Assembly: GCA_022425195.1 (NCBI GenBank)
Contig: JAKMFX010000042.1
Location: forward strand, 1 to 58,715
Direction of reading: 5' to 3'
DNA length: 58,715 bases
Source: Flavobacteriales bacterium
GTDB lineage: Bacteria > Bacteroidota > Bacteroidia > Flavobacteriales > UBA7430
The notes under the pieces were generated by a model. It saw nothing but the letters and a program-made list of their open reading frames with translations, was not told the origin of the DNA and did no database searches. Both the position numbers and the translations under genes were made by a program. Positions 9,234 to 17,225 of the stretch are shown one piece after another; positions within the stretch are counted from its first letter, which is position 1, and each line of letters begins with the position of its first letter.

Positions 9234-9763
9234 AAAAACCAAATTTGGTAAATGGCATAATAAAGAAGTGAAATACTAACTCCTAGTTTCAGGAAAGTCC
9301 CCGATAAGAAACCAACAAAGGAACCCAAAGCTACTTTAAATGCACGCTTGTTATCTCCACTCACTTCAGTCATTGCACCCAAATAAGCGCCTAAAAAAGG
9401 ACCCACCAAAAGTCCTACAGGAGAGAAAATCAAACCTGCAAAAAGCCCTATAAAAGTCCCTATCGTGGCGCTTTTACCTCCACCAAACTTTTTAACACCC
9501 CAGGCTTGAAATAGATAATCAAGAACTGATATAATGATCACAACAATAGCCCAAAGCCACAAAAAGGAAATTGAAAATTCCGTATTGGTGAAAAAATGAA
9601 TCAATATAATCCCTATGTAGGACACCGGAGGACCAGGTAAACCGGGAATGATACTCCCAAGAATCCCCGTCAGTAAAAATATAAATGCAAGTATGAGTAT
9701 TAAAATCATTGGCGCAAGATGTGTGTAAGCTATAATTAGCATGAACATAAAATTCACGCCCAT
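9230..9763 (-). CDS. DUF456 family membrane protein
   Basis: A small integral membrane protein (up to 177 residues) of the DUF456 family, function unknown. It shows about four or five hydrophobic segments, with the family hallmarks GSIIPGLPGPP near the first helix and FIGLFAGLIFSPVGLLVGP in the middle, and a Gly-rich helix (GAYLGAMTE). The start is uncertain: ATGs at 9763, 9748, 9742 and 9709 are all in frame. A -7 box at 9774-9781 makes 9763 nearly leaderless, and family members often start directly at the helix, so 9748 or 9709 may be correct. The stop overlaps the mqnA start by four bases. Confidence 0.85.
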   Translation of the reverse strand: MGVNFMFMLIIAYTHLAPMILILILAFIFLLTGILGSIIPGLPGPPVSYIGIILIHFFTNTEFSISFLWLWAIVVIIISVLDYLFQAWGVKKFGGGKSATIGTFIGLFAGLIFSPVGLLVGPFLGAYLGAMTEVSGDNKRAFKVALGSFVGFLSGTFLKLGVSISLLYYAIYQIWFL

Positions 9764-9773
9764 ACAACCTTTG

Positions 9774-9781
9774 CAAAAATA
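9774..9781 (-). promoter_or_regulatory. Bacteroidota -7 box for DUF456-mqnA
   Basis: Minus-strand TATTTTTG, an exact TAnnTTTG match 11 bases upstream of the first candidate ATG (9763). The predicted transcript start near 9767 favours a translation start at 9748 or later, or a nearly leaderless message. Confidence 0.5.
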
Positions 9782-9958
9782 AGAATTTATTCCCTTGAAG
9801 CGCTTAATACATAGGATAAATCAAATTATAACACGGACAAATAAACCTCTGACGAATGTTGAACCTAGAAGCTGTATCACGACAAAAGTTAATTAAAATA
9901 TATCCTTTCTAAAACAGGGGTTTTCTTACCTTAGCAGCTAAATTTTCAACGCGAAATC

Positions 9959-11302
9959 ATGAATTTAAATGCACTTACTGCAATCTCACCGGTGGACGGC
10001 CGTTATCGTAGAGCTGGAAAAGAATTAGCCGCTTATTTCTCTGAATATGCTCTAATCAAGTACCGCGTTAGAGTAGAGGTTGAATATTTCATTGCCTTGT
10101 GTGAAATTCCCTTACCTCAATTAAAGAGTGTGGACAAATCTGTTTTTACCGATTTAAGAGAGGTTTACTTGAACTTCTCAGAAGAGGATGCACAAGCAAT
10201 AAAAGACATTGAAAAGGTAACCAACCACGACGTAAAAGCCGTAGAATACTTTATCAAAGAAAAGTTTGATGATCTCAAACTTTCAGAATACAAAGAATTT
10301 ATTCATTTCGGACTCACTTCTCAAGACATCAACAACACTTCTGTCCCCCTTTCTTTGAAAGAAGCCGTTCTAGAGCAATACTTACCTCAATTAGAAGAGG
10401 TAATCGCTAAACTCAAAGAGTTAGCCACAGAATGGAAAGACATCCCATTGCTGGCAAGAACCCACGGGCAACCTGCCTCACCTACTCGTATGGGTAAAGA
10501 AATTGAAGTGTTTATTGCGCGATTACACCGACAATTAGAACAACTAAAAGCTGTTCCTTTTTCTGCAAAGTTTGGAGGTGCCACGGGTAATTTCAACGCA
10601 CATCTAGTTGCCTACCCTGAGCATGATTGGTTGGATTTCGGAAACCGATTTGTAAATAATACATTAGGTTTAGATCGTTCACATCCGACCACACAAATTG
10701 AACACTACGACAATCTAGCCTCACTTTTTGATGCGATGAAACGCATCAACAACATCCTTTTAGACTTAGATCGAGATGTGTGGACTTATATCTCGATGGA
10801 TTATTTCAAACAAAAGATTAAAGCAGGTGAAGTAGGCTCTTCAGCGATGCCTCACAAAGTAAACCCTATTGATTTTGAAAACTCTGAGGGTAACATTGGT
10901 ATTGCCAATGCACTGTTTGAACATTTATCAGCAAAACTTCCTGTATCCAGATTACAAAGAGATCTTACTGACTCTACCGTATTGAGAAACGTTGGAGTTC
11001 CACTGGCACACACAAGTATTGCTTTTGGCGCTCTTCTGAGAGGTTTAAACAAACTTATTATCAGAGAAGACAACATCACGAGAGACCTAGAGAACAATTG
11101 GGCCGTGGTTGCTGAGGCCATTCAAACCATTCTTCGAAGAGAAGCATATCCATCTCCTTATGAGGCACTCAAAGGTCTGACGAGAACCAATAGTGCTATT
11201 ACACAATCTAGTATCGCTGACTTCATAGATACATTAGACGTTAGTGATGCTTTGAAAATAGAGTTAAAACAAATTACACCTCAAAATTATACAGGGATTT
11301 AA
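9959..11302 (+). CDS. purB: Adenylosuccinate lyase
   Basis: A protein of 447 residues of the fumarase/aspartase superfamily. The superfamily signature GSSAMPHKVNPIDFEN is intact, as are the catalytic-histidine segment TSQDINN and the THGQPASPT motif. PurB catalyses two steps of purine synthesis, releasing fumarate from SAICAR and from adenylosuccinate. The N-terminus LTAISPVDGRYR is typical for PurB. It is a single-gene unit with a 195-base upstream gap shared with the divergent DUF456 gene and a strong terminator downstream. Confidence 0.97.
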   Translation: MNLNALTAISPVDGRYRRAGKELAAYFSEYALIKYRVRVEVEYFIALCEIPLPQLKSVDKSVFTDLREVYLNFSEEDAQAIKDIEKVTNHDVKAVEYFIKEKFDDLKLSEYKEFIHFGLTSQDINNTSVPLSLKEAVLEQYLPQLEEVIAKLKELATEWKDIPLLARTHGQPASPTRMGKEIEVFIARLHRQLEQLKAVPFSAKFGGATGNFNAHLVAYPEHDWLDFGNRFVNNTLGLDRSHPTTQIEHYDNLASLFDAMKRINNILLDLDRDVWTYISMDYFKQKIKAGEVGSSAMPHKVNPIDFENSEGNIGIANALFEHLSAKLPVSRLQRDLTDSTVLRNVGVPLAHTSIAFGALLRGLNKLIIREDNITRDLENNWAVVAEAIQTILRREAYPSPYEALKGLTRTNSAITQSSIADFIDTLDVSDALKIELKQITPQNYTGI

Positions 11303-11312
11303 TCCTTCAGAC

Positions 11313-11350
11313 AAAAAAAGGCCATTCATAAAATGAATGGCCTTTTTTTT
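11313..11350. terminator. Bidirectional terminator between purB and yajC
   Basis: A perfect 10-bp stem, GGCCATTCAT (11320-11329) with ATGAATGGCC (11333-11342), and a three-base loop, flanked by an A-run on the left and a T-run on the right. It can end both purB (plus) and the yajC transcript (minus). Confidence 0.93.
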
Positions 11351-11365
11351 GTGTGAAAAATATTC

Positions 11366-11653
11366 TTAAATTTTTGCAATCGCAGATTTATTGATTTTCA
11401 ATTTTGAAGTACCTCCATCAGCTTGGATAAGAAGTGAGTCTTCATTTACCTCTAATACCTTGGCATGAATTCCTCCAATGGTTACCACTTTATCGCCTTT
11501 CTGAATTTCTGCGCGATACTTAGCCTCGGCTTTCTGTTTTTTCACTTGAGGTCGAATCATGAAAAAATACATAATTACCACAATCAAAATCAGTGGTAAA
11601 AAACTCATAATCCCTCCACCTGCATTGGGTGCTTGTAATAAAATTGTCAACAT
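11366..11653 (-). CDS. yajC: Preprotein translocase accessory subunit YajC
   Basis: A protein of 95 residues with one N-terminal TM helix (about 15-36, LPLILIVVIMYFFMIRPQ) followed by KKQKAE and a small cytosolic domain with GDKVVTIGGIHAKV. This is the standard YajC pattern. YajC associates with the SecDF-SecYEG translocon in the inner membrane. It directly follows the DUF1573 lipoprotein gene (stop and start are adjacent), so the two are almost certainly co-transcribed. Confidence 0.96.
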   Translation of the reverse strand: MLTILLQAPNAGGGIMSFLPLILIVVIMYFFMIRPQVKKQKAEAKYRAEIQKGDKVVTIGGIHAKVLEVNEDSLLIQADGGTSKLKINKSAIAKI

Positions 11654-12100
11654 CTAATCTTCTTTTAAGTTAATTTGTCCTTTAACGATTAACACCTTTT
11701 GGCTGGGAACCATATTGGTGATTAAAGTAACGCGTTTATTTTGTTTTCCTTTTTTTCCCTTGCTATCGAACTTCACATTGATCGAGGCCTTTTCTCCAGA
11801 AGCAATGGGTGCTTTAGGCCATTCAGGTACTGTACAACCACAGGAACCTTTCGCATCTGTAATAATTAATGGGTCTTTACCCGTATTGGTGAATTCAAAA
11901 GCATGCGCAACAACATCTCCTTGAATAATTTCTCCAAAATCCCATTCTGTCGCATCAAAAGTCATTTGAACATCTGTAGGTCTATCCACCTGACTCAAAC
12001 TAACTTTCGTTTGCTTGGATGGGTTGATTTTTGAAACAGCGCTCTCTTGACATGATGAGGAGAAAATACTGAATAATATAATGAAAGCAAGGATTCTCAT
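11654..12100 (-). CDS. DUF1573 domain lipoprotein
   Basis: A protein of 148 residues with a lipoprotein signal peptide (lipobox SSSC, Cys17). The rest is a single DUF1573 Ig-like domain with the typical pattern WDFGEI, FEFTNTG, SCGCTVPEWPK and a Gly/Lys-rich loop. DUF1573 domains are common in Bacteroidota envelope proteins; no enzymatic role is known. The conserved CGC motif could form a disulphide. The gene order nusB-DUF1573-yajC is one I recognise from related genomes. A good promoter lies just upstream. Confidence 0.92.
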   Translation of the reverse strand: MRILAFIILFSIFSSSCQESAVSKINPSKQTKVSLSQVDRPTDVQMTFDATEWDFGEIIQGDVVAHAFEFTNTGKDPLIITDAKGSCGCTVPEWPKAPIASGEKASINVKFDSKGKKGKQNKRVTLITNMVPSQKVLIVKGQINLKED

Positions 12101-12119
12101 AATCTCTTATTGATCGATG

Positions 12120-12150
12120 CAAATTTAAAATACTTCAAAGAATTATTCAA
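12120..12150 (-). promoter_or_regulatory. Promoter for DUF1573-yajC
   Basis: Minus-strand TAAATTTG (12120-12127) preceded at a 20-base spacing by TTG (12148-12150). This is the best -33/-7 match I found in the window. It overlaps the end of nusB, so the DUF1573-yajC pair can be transcribed independently of nusB. Confidence 0.65.
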
Positions 12151-13087
12151 CTAAGCCTCTACCTATTTTTTTCAACTTACCTTCCTTCTTAAATCGGATC
12201 ACTAACTTGTCTATAACACCATTGATGAATACTTTACTTTTTTGGCTAGAATAGTCCTTGGAAACTTCTATATATTCATTCAGGGTTACTTTAACAGGAA
12301 TGGTTTCGAAATTTAACAATTCAGAAATGGCCATCTGCATGATCAGTTGATCCATATCTGAAATTCGATCCTCCTCCCAATTGCTTGCTGTTTCAACAAC
12401 ATATTTTTTGTAATCCGAAGAATTCGCTAAAGTTCTTTTAAGTAAATCAAATGCATATTGTTTGTCGTCTTCACTTTTGAATAAAGGCAACATTCTCGTA
12501 TACTCATCACTATCAGCTTTAAAAGATTTAAGTGTTTTAACGACCGCTAGGTTTACCGAGATAAAATCATCGGACCAATAAATACTCTTTTCTTGCAAGT
12601 AAGCGTGTAAATCTTCATTAGGAGCAATAAACTCAGCAAATAAAGCTGAAATAAATTTTCGATCATCAATGAAAGAAGATTGAGAATTGGCCATGTAATC
12701 TATATACAAGTCTGAATCCTGAATTTGCCGCAATAATTTGGATTGAATTTCTGGATTTTCATCCCAATAGATGGGTTCAGATTCTATTTTTTCAAGTAGA
12801 AATAGGTTTTGGGACAACAGGTTCAATACTTGATTGTCAATAAACTTTGTATTGGGATCTAGATCTTCACGGCTAGGAAGCAGCTTATTTTTCCCCATTT
12901 CTATTTTATGTTCTGCTAAAGACCTAAGATTCACTAACAGCAACAATAAGTGAATGTACAAATCGTGAGTTTTTTTAAAACTCTTTTCCAACTCTCGTTC
13001 AAGTTTCATTATATCATCACTTTCGGAATGAAAAAATGCGTACAACAGTTGAAGTACTTTGATACGAATGTGTCTTCTATTTAGCAT
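12143..13087 (-). CDS. nusB: Transcription antitermination factor NusB (long Bacteroidota form)
   Basis: A protein of 314 residues starting MLNRRHIRIKVLQLLYAFFHSE. The C-terminal part (about 200-305) is the canonical NusB helical domain, with RISDMDQLIMQMAISELLNF and IPVKVTLNEYIEVSKDYSS plus FINGVIDKL. The long N-terminal extension is usual in Bacteroidota. NusB with NusE binds boxA of rRNA transcripts. I chose the ATG at 13087 rather than the longer frame from 13138, because a -7 promoter box lies at 13136-13143 and the extra residues would be upstream of the transcript start. Confidence 0.93.
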   Translation of the reverse strand: MLNRRHIRIKVLQLLYAFFHSESDDIMKLERELEKSFKKTHDLYIHLLLLLVNLRSLAEHKIEMGKNKLLPSREDLDPNTKFIDNQVLNLLSQNLFLLEKIESEPIYWDENPEIQSKLLRQIQDSDLYIDYMANSQSSFIDDRKFISALFAEFIAPNEDLHAYLQEKSIYWSDDFISVNLAVVKTLKSFKADSDEYTRMLPLFKSEDDKQYAFDLLKRTLANSSDYKKYVVETASNWEEDRISDMDQLIMQMAISELLNFETIPVKVTLNEYIEVSKDYSSQKSKVFINGVIDKLVIRFKKEGKLKKIGRGLVE

Positions 13088-13135
13088 AGATGTGGGTTTC
13101 AATGAACGAATTGGTGATTCTAAAATAAATTTCGA

Positions 13136-13143
13136 CAAATATA
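13136..13143 (-). promoter_or_regulatory. Bacteroidota -7 box for nusB
   Basis: Minus-strand TATATTTG, an exact consensus match 48 bases before the nusB ATG at 13087. It lies between the stop of the leucine dehydrogenase gene and nusB and decides the nusB start. Confidence 0.6.
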
Positions 13144-13150
13144 GGATTTC

Positions 13151-14245
13151 TTATTCATATAGAGCCCGGTCTAATCGAGCTTGAGCAATTTGTTTTGCTG
13201 CCTGATGGGAAGTAATCCCTTCAAGTTCTGATTTTCGAAATATGTCAAGCGTGGTATCATAAATTCTCTCAGTCTTTGAAATGACCTCATTTGAATCGTA
13301 CCCATTTAACTCTGAACACACACTAACCAATCCTCCTGAATTAATCAAAAAGTCTGGGGCATATACGATTCCTTTTTCCAAGATGATCTGCCCATGTCTT
13401 TGTTCATCTGCCAACTGGTTATTGGCGGCTCCAGCAATAATACTACAACTTAATCGACTTAATGAATAATCATTCACGGAGGCCCCCAGTGCACAGGGTG
13501 CGTATATGTCCACATCCATATCATAAGCTGCGTATTTATCAAGAGTGATGACTCCATAGTTAGAAGCCGCTTCAGATAGACGATCTTCACTTATATCGGT
13601 AGCATAGATAATCATCCCTTCTTTTGAAAGCAATCGCACTAGATTCATACCTACATTCCCCACTCCTTCTACCCATATCTTTTTACCTGATAAATCATCT
13701 GAACCCCATTTGTAGGTTGCACATGCTTTCAAACCCATAAAAACACCATAGGCAGTTACCGGTGACGGATCGCCAGAGCCCCCCATTGATTTTGGTATGC
13801 CCGACACATGACATGTTTTTTGGCGGATCATCTTCATGTCATGAGGCGTCATCCCAACGTCCTCAGCAGTTACATAATGGCCATTGAGCGTTTCTACAAA
13901 CTCACCAAACCGACGCATTAAACAGTCTGTCTTATCTTTTTTAGCATCACCTATGATGACAGCTTTTCCTCCACCTAGATTTAAGCCAGATATAGCGGCT
14001 TTAAATGTCATCCCCCTTGACAAGCGCAAGACATCATTCAATGCATCTAGTTCACTTGAATAATTCCACATTCGGGTTCCACCCAATGCCGGACCCAAAG
14101 TAGTACTGTGTACAGCAATAATAGCATTTAACCCGGTTAATTGATCCTGACAAAAAACAACCTGCTCATGCCCAAGGCGGCTCATTTCAGAAATAATGGA
14201 ATTGTTGGACGATCTAATGTCCTGAACATCATTTATTTTAATCAT
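13151..14245 (-). CDS. Leucine dehydrogenase (Glu/Leu/Phe/Val dehydrogenase family)
   Basis: A protein of 364 residues, the usual length for leucine/valine dehydrogenases and shorter than glutamate dehydrogenases. Catalytic lysines are present at K82 (in TFKAA) and K94 (in GLNLGGGKAV), and the NAD-binding Rossmann motif GVGNVG lies near residue 195. The enzyme reversibly deaminates branched-chain amino acids to 2-oxo acids with NAD+. Substrate preference (Leu, Val or Phe) is inferred from length and motifs only. It is divergent from the ABC exporter gene; an imperfect palindrome (CCTATATATGTAGG, 14327-14340) between them might be an operator. Confidence 0.9.
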   Translation of the reverse strand: MIKINDVQDIRSSNNSIISEMSRLGHEQVVFCQDQLTGLNAIIAVHSTTLGPALGGTRMWNYSSELDALNDVLRLSRGMTFKAAISGLNLGGGKAVIIGDAKKDKTDCLMRRFGEFVETLNGHYVTAEDVGMTPHDMKMIRQKTCHVSGIPKSMGGSGDPSPVTAYGVFMGLKACATYKWGSDDLSGKKIWVEGVGNVGMNLVRLLSKEGMIIYATDISEDRLSEAASNYGVITLDKYAAYDMDVDIYAPCALGASVNDYSLSRLSCSIIAGAANNQLADEQRHGQIILEKGIVYAPDFLINSGGLVSVCSELNGYDSNEVISKTERIYDTTLDIFRKSELEGITSHQAAKQIAQARLDRALYE

Positions 14246-14381
14246 AATTTTAACATTAGTGACTTTATCAATACATTATGAATATTCTTATTATTAAAAC
14301 TGTATTTTTAAAATCAAATTAGAAAACCTATATATGTAGGCAAATTACTCTTTTTTTAAAGACAGAAAATTACATTAACAA

Positions 14382-16148
14382 ATGAAAGCGCTAAGACATC
14401 TAAATAAATACTTCTGGAAGTATAGATATCGATTTATCTTAGGCTTAATCTTTATTCTTACTTCTAATATTTTCGGCTTATACCCTCCTATCTACATCGG
14501 CGAGGTATTTAACATCATTAGTGATTCTTTTAATGGGGAAAACCTACCAGAAGACACCGAAAGAAGTACCCTAAAAAGGCAACTGGCATATTATGCTTTT
14601 CTGGTACTTGCATTCGCAGTGTGTAAAGGTTTGTTTATGTTTTTTATGCGACAAACCATCATCGTCATGTCAAGAATGATAGAGTATGACTTGAAAAATG
14701 AGATTTATAATCATTATCAAAAACTGAGCATCTCTTTTTACAAAAGGAATAAGACGGGTGACCTTATGAATCGAATCAGTGAAGATGTGAGTCGTGTTCG
14801 AATGTTTTTAGGTCCAGCCATACTGTATACTGCAAATCTTCTGATCAGTATTTCTTTGATCATACCCAAAATGATTAGCATAAGTCCAAAACTTACTCTT
14901 TACGTCTTGAGTCCACTCCCCTTGTTAGTCATAGCGATTTACAAAGTGAGTAGCATCATGAATAAAAAAAGTGAAATTGTTCAGGAGCAACTCTCAAAAT
15001 TGTCGAGCATAAGTCAAGAAACATTTTCGGGCATTCGTGTGATCAAATCATATATACAAGAAAATTTTGCGCAAAAACAATTCATGACTGCAGCAGAGGA
15101 TTACAAAACAAAAAACCTTGCACTTGTAAAGGTAAATGCTTTGTTCTTCCCCTTAATGATTTTACTCATCGGCCTAAGTACGCTCTTCACTATATATATC
15201 GGAGGATTAGAAGCTATTGCGGGTCGAATACAAGTAGGACATATAGCAACCTTTGTCATTTATGTAAACATGCTGACATGGCCAGTTGCCTCATTGGGAT
15301 GGGTCACTTCCATTGTACAAAGAGCAGCAGCATCACAAGAACGCATCAATGAATTCCTTACTGAAGAGCCTGAGATTAAAAATCTAATTAAAAAAAGGAC
15401 CCCGGTAGCAGGTGATATTGATTTTAAAAATGTCTCATTTACCTATCCTGACACAGGAATTCAAGCACTGAAAAATGTATCCTTCTCGATAAAGGAAGGA
15501 GAAACTTTGGGAATCATCGGTAAAATTGGCTCTGGGAAAAGCACATTAGCCGAGTTAGTCTGCCGAATTAATGACCCCGACTCAGGAAGCATAAGTATCG
15601 GCAATCAAAACATCAAAGAGCTAAACCTCTTCGATTTAAGAGAGGCTGTTGGCTATGTTCCTCAGGAAACCTTCTTATTCTCAGATTCTATTTATAATAA
15701 CATTGCTTTTGGAGATAAAGTATCAGACAATGAATCCGTACATAAAGCCGCCAAACAAGCCGGTATTTATCAGAACATTCAACAATTTAAAAAACAGTTT
15801 GACACGGTCATAGGGGAAAGAGGGATTACGCTTTCTGGAGGGCAAAAACAAAGACTATCGATTGCAAGAGCACTGATAAGAGATCCTAAATTTATGCTCT
15901 TTGATGATTGTTTGTCTGCAGTAGATGTGGAAACTGAAGAACAAATTCTTCAAAACATCAAAATACAAAGCAAGAATAAGTCTTGCATTATCATTTCTCA
16001 TAGAGCCTCATCAATCAAACATGCTGATCAAATTATTGTTCTGAAAGATGGAGAAATCATAGAACAAGGCGTTCACAAAACACTTATGGATTTGGGCGGG
16101 GATTATGCACACATTTATAAAAAACAACTCATTGAAGCGAAACATTGA
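14382..16148 (+). CDS. ABC exporter, fused permease and ATPase (half transporter)
   Basis: A protein of 588 residues: six TM helices in the first 320 residues (type-1 exporter fold) and a C-terminal nucleotide-binding domain. Walker A is GKIGSGKST (about 380-388), the signature is LSGGQKQR (about 484-491), and the H-loop is ISHRAS. Walker B reads FMLFDDCLSAVD, with Asp where the catalytic Glu normally is. If it works as a homodimer this would weaken both ATP sites, so a partner subunit elsewhere or slow hydrolysis is possible. Substrate unknown; MsbA-like lipid or drug export are options. Confidence 0.92.
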   Translation: MKALRHLNKYFWKYRYRFILGLIFILTSNIFGLYPPIYIGEVFNIISDSFNGENLPEDTERSTLKRQLAYYAFLVLAFAVCKGLFMFFMRQTIIVMSRMIEYDLKNEIYNHYQKLSISFYKRNKTGDLMNRISEDVSRVRMFLGPAILYTANLLISISLIIPKMISISPKLTLYVLSPLPLLVIAIYKVSSIMNKKSEIVQEQLSKLSSISQETFSGIRVIKSYIQENFAQKQFMTAAEDYKTKNLALVKVNALFFPLMILLIGLSTLFTIYIGGLEAIAGRIQVGHIATFVIYVNMLTWPVASLGWVTSIVQRAAASQERINEFLTEEPEIKNLIKKRTPVAGDIDFKNVSFTYPDTGIQALKNVSFSIKEGETLGIIGKIGSGKSTLAELVCRINDPDSGSISIGNQNIKELNLFDLREAVGYVPQETFLFSDSIYNNIAFGDKVSDNESVHKAAKQAGIYQNIQQFKKQFDTVIGERGITLSGGQKQRLSIARALIRDPKFMLFDDCLSAVDVETEEQILQNIKIQSKNKSCIIISHRASSIKHADQIIVLKDGEIIEQGVHKTLMDLGGDYAHIYKKQLIEAKH

Positions 16149-16231
16149 AACAGCTTTTCACGGTTTTCCTTTTATTTCAGAATAATTTTTATAAGATTTG
16201 AAGAACTCAAAGCGAGGTAAACAAAAAAATC

Positions 16232-16597
16232 ATGGAAGGACACGATAGCAAATCGCAAGAAATCTTCTCGAAAATATTGAGAGCAGGGAGAAGAACGTAT
16301 TTCTTCGACGTCAGATCGACACGTGCAGACGACTACTACTTAACCATCACAGAAAGTAAAAAGCATACAAATGATGATGGTTCTGCGTATTACAAAAAAC
16401 ATAAAATCTACCTCTACAAAGAAGATTTCCTTCGCTTCAAAGACATTTTTGATGAGGTAACGAAATTCATCATCGACGAAAAGGGAGAAGAAATCATCTC
16501 AGACTACGAGCCCAATCCCAGTATTCCGGATACGGATGATGATAAAAAAGATAAAGACACCTCCTCTTTCACCAATATTGAGTTTGAAGACATATAA
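16232..16597 (+). CDS. PUR family (DUF3276) nucleic-acid-binding protein
   Basis: A protein of 121 residues with one PUR-type domain (about 10-90), seen in RRTYFFDVRSTRADDYYLTITESKK and the YKKHKIYLYKEDF segment. Bacterial PUR proteins form dimers resembling eukaryotic PUR-alpha repeats and bind single-stranded DNA or RNA. The acidic C-terminal tail (about 95-121, rich in D/E/K) is low-complexity and probably disordered. It follows the ABC exporter by 83 bases on the same strand, an order I recall from other Bacteroidota. It converges on the DUF7935-like gene, with only a weak hairpin between them. Confidence 0.9.
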   Translation: MEGHDSKSQEIFSKILRAGRRTYFFDVRSTRADDYYLTITESKKHTNDDGSAYYKKHKIYLYKEDFLRFKDIFDEVTKFIIDEKGEEIISDYEPNPSIPDTDDDKKDKDTSSFTNIEFEDI

Positions 16598-16645
16598 TCC
16601 TAAAAGCTTCCTAGAGCTTTCATGAATCTAATCTTCATTTTTAGT

Positions 16646-17167
16646 TTAATAATTATCTCGAAGCTCTTTCTTTAAGAATCTCAATGCTTCGTCAATCATC
16701 CACTCCTGTTCTTCTGAAGAGCCTTCTAGAATCTGCTTACCAAGTTCGGTAGCATCTGAGTGAGGAGAAACAGTAGTTACCTTATCATTAATAACTCCCA
16801 ACAATTGATTTTTAGCTTGATTGATTAAATCCCAAGCCTCATCGGAAACATATACTTGCTGTGACATGTTATGATCGTATTCGCTACGAATGGTTTGTAA
16901 CAAAGCCGCATGTAGAGACATGGATTTCATATGGGCTTGTTGTACTCTAGGTATTAAGTGAATCGGTTTCATTCGCTCTAAAAATAGCGCCAACCGCTCG
17001 TATGCTTGCATTCTTAGTGAAACCACTTCTTTTGCCACTGATTTTTTGTATTCGAAAACACGACGAGAATGGTCATGATTTAGAACTTTTCTCAGCATAT
17101 ATACAGCCAATAACAATACCAAAACAGCGGGTAAAATAAAATCCAAATGAGAAACAATAACATTCAT
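16646..17167 (-). CDS. Conserved Bacteroidota membrane protein (DUF7935-like)
   Basis: A protein of 173 residues with one N-terminal TM helix (about 8-26) and a cytoplasmic helical region with EVVSLRMQAYERLALFLER, LHAALLQTIRSEYDHN and VYVSDEAWDLI. This pattern is familiar from a conserved Bacteroidota family labelled DUF7935; no function is known. The ATG at 17167 is preferred over the TTG at 17176. The gene sits between the PUR gene and the secreted metalloprotease, 58 bases from the latter's stop codon. Confidence 0.8.
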   Translation of the reverse strand: MNVIVSHLDFILPAVLVLLLAVYMLRKVLNHDHSRRVFEYKKSVAKEVVSLRMQAYERLALFLERMKPIHLIPRVQQAHMKSMSLHAALLQTIRSEYDHNMSQQVYVSDEAWDLINQAKNQLLGVINDKVTTVSPHSDATELGKQILEGSSEEQEWMIDEALRFLKKELRDNY

Positions 17168-17225
17168 AGCAATCAATTTTAACTAAAAAGATACAGATCA
17201 GAAGCCCAATCTGTGGATTATTCCA

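Noticed and set aside
13088-13138. Extra 17 N-terminal residues of NusB
   Set aside because: They would overlap a consensus -7 box (13136-13143), and family members start at MLNRRH-like sequences.
16603-16622. Hairpin AAAGCT/AGCTTT between the PUR and DUF7935-like genes
   Set aside because: Only six base pairs and no T-run follows, so I do not call it a terminator.
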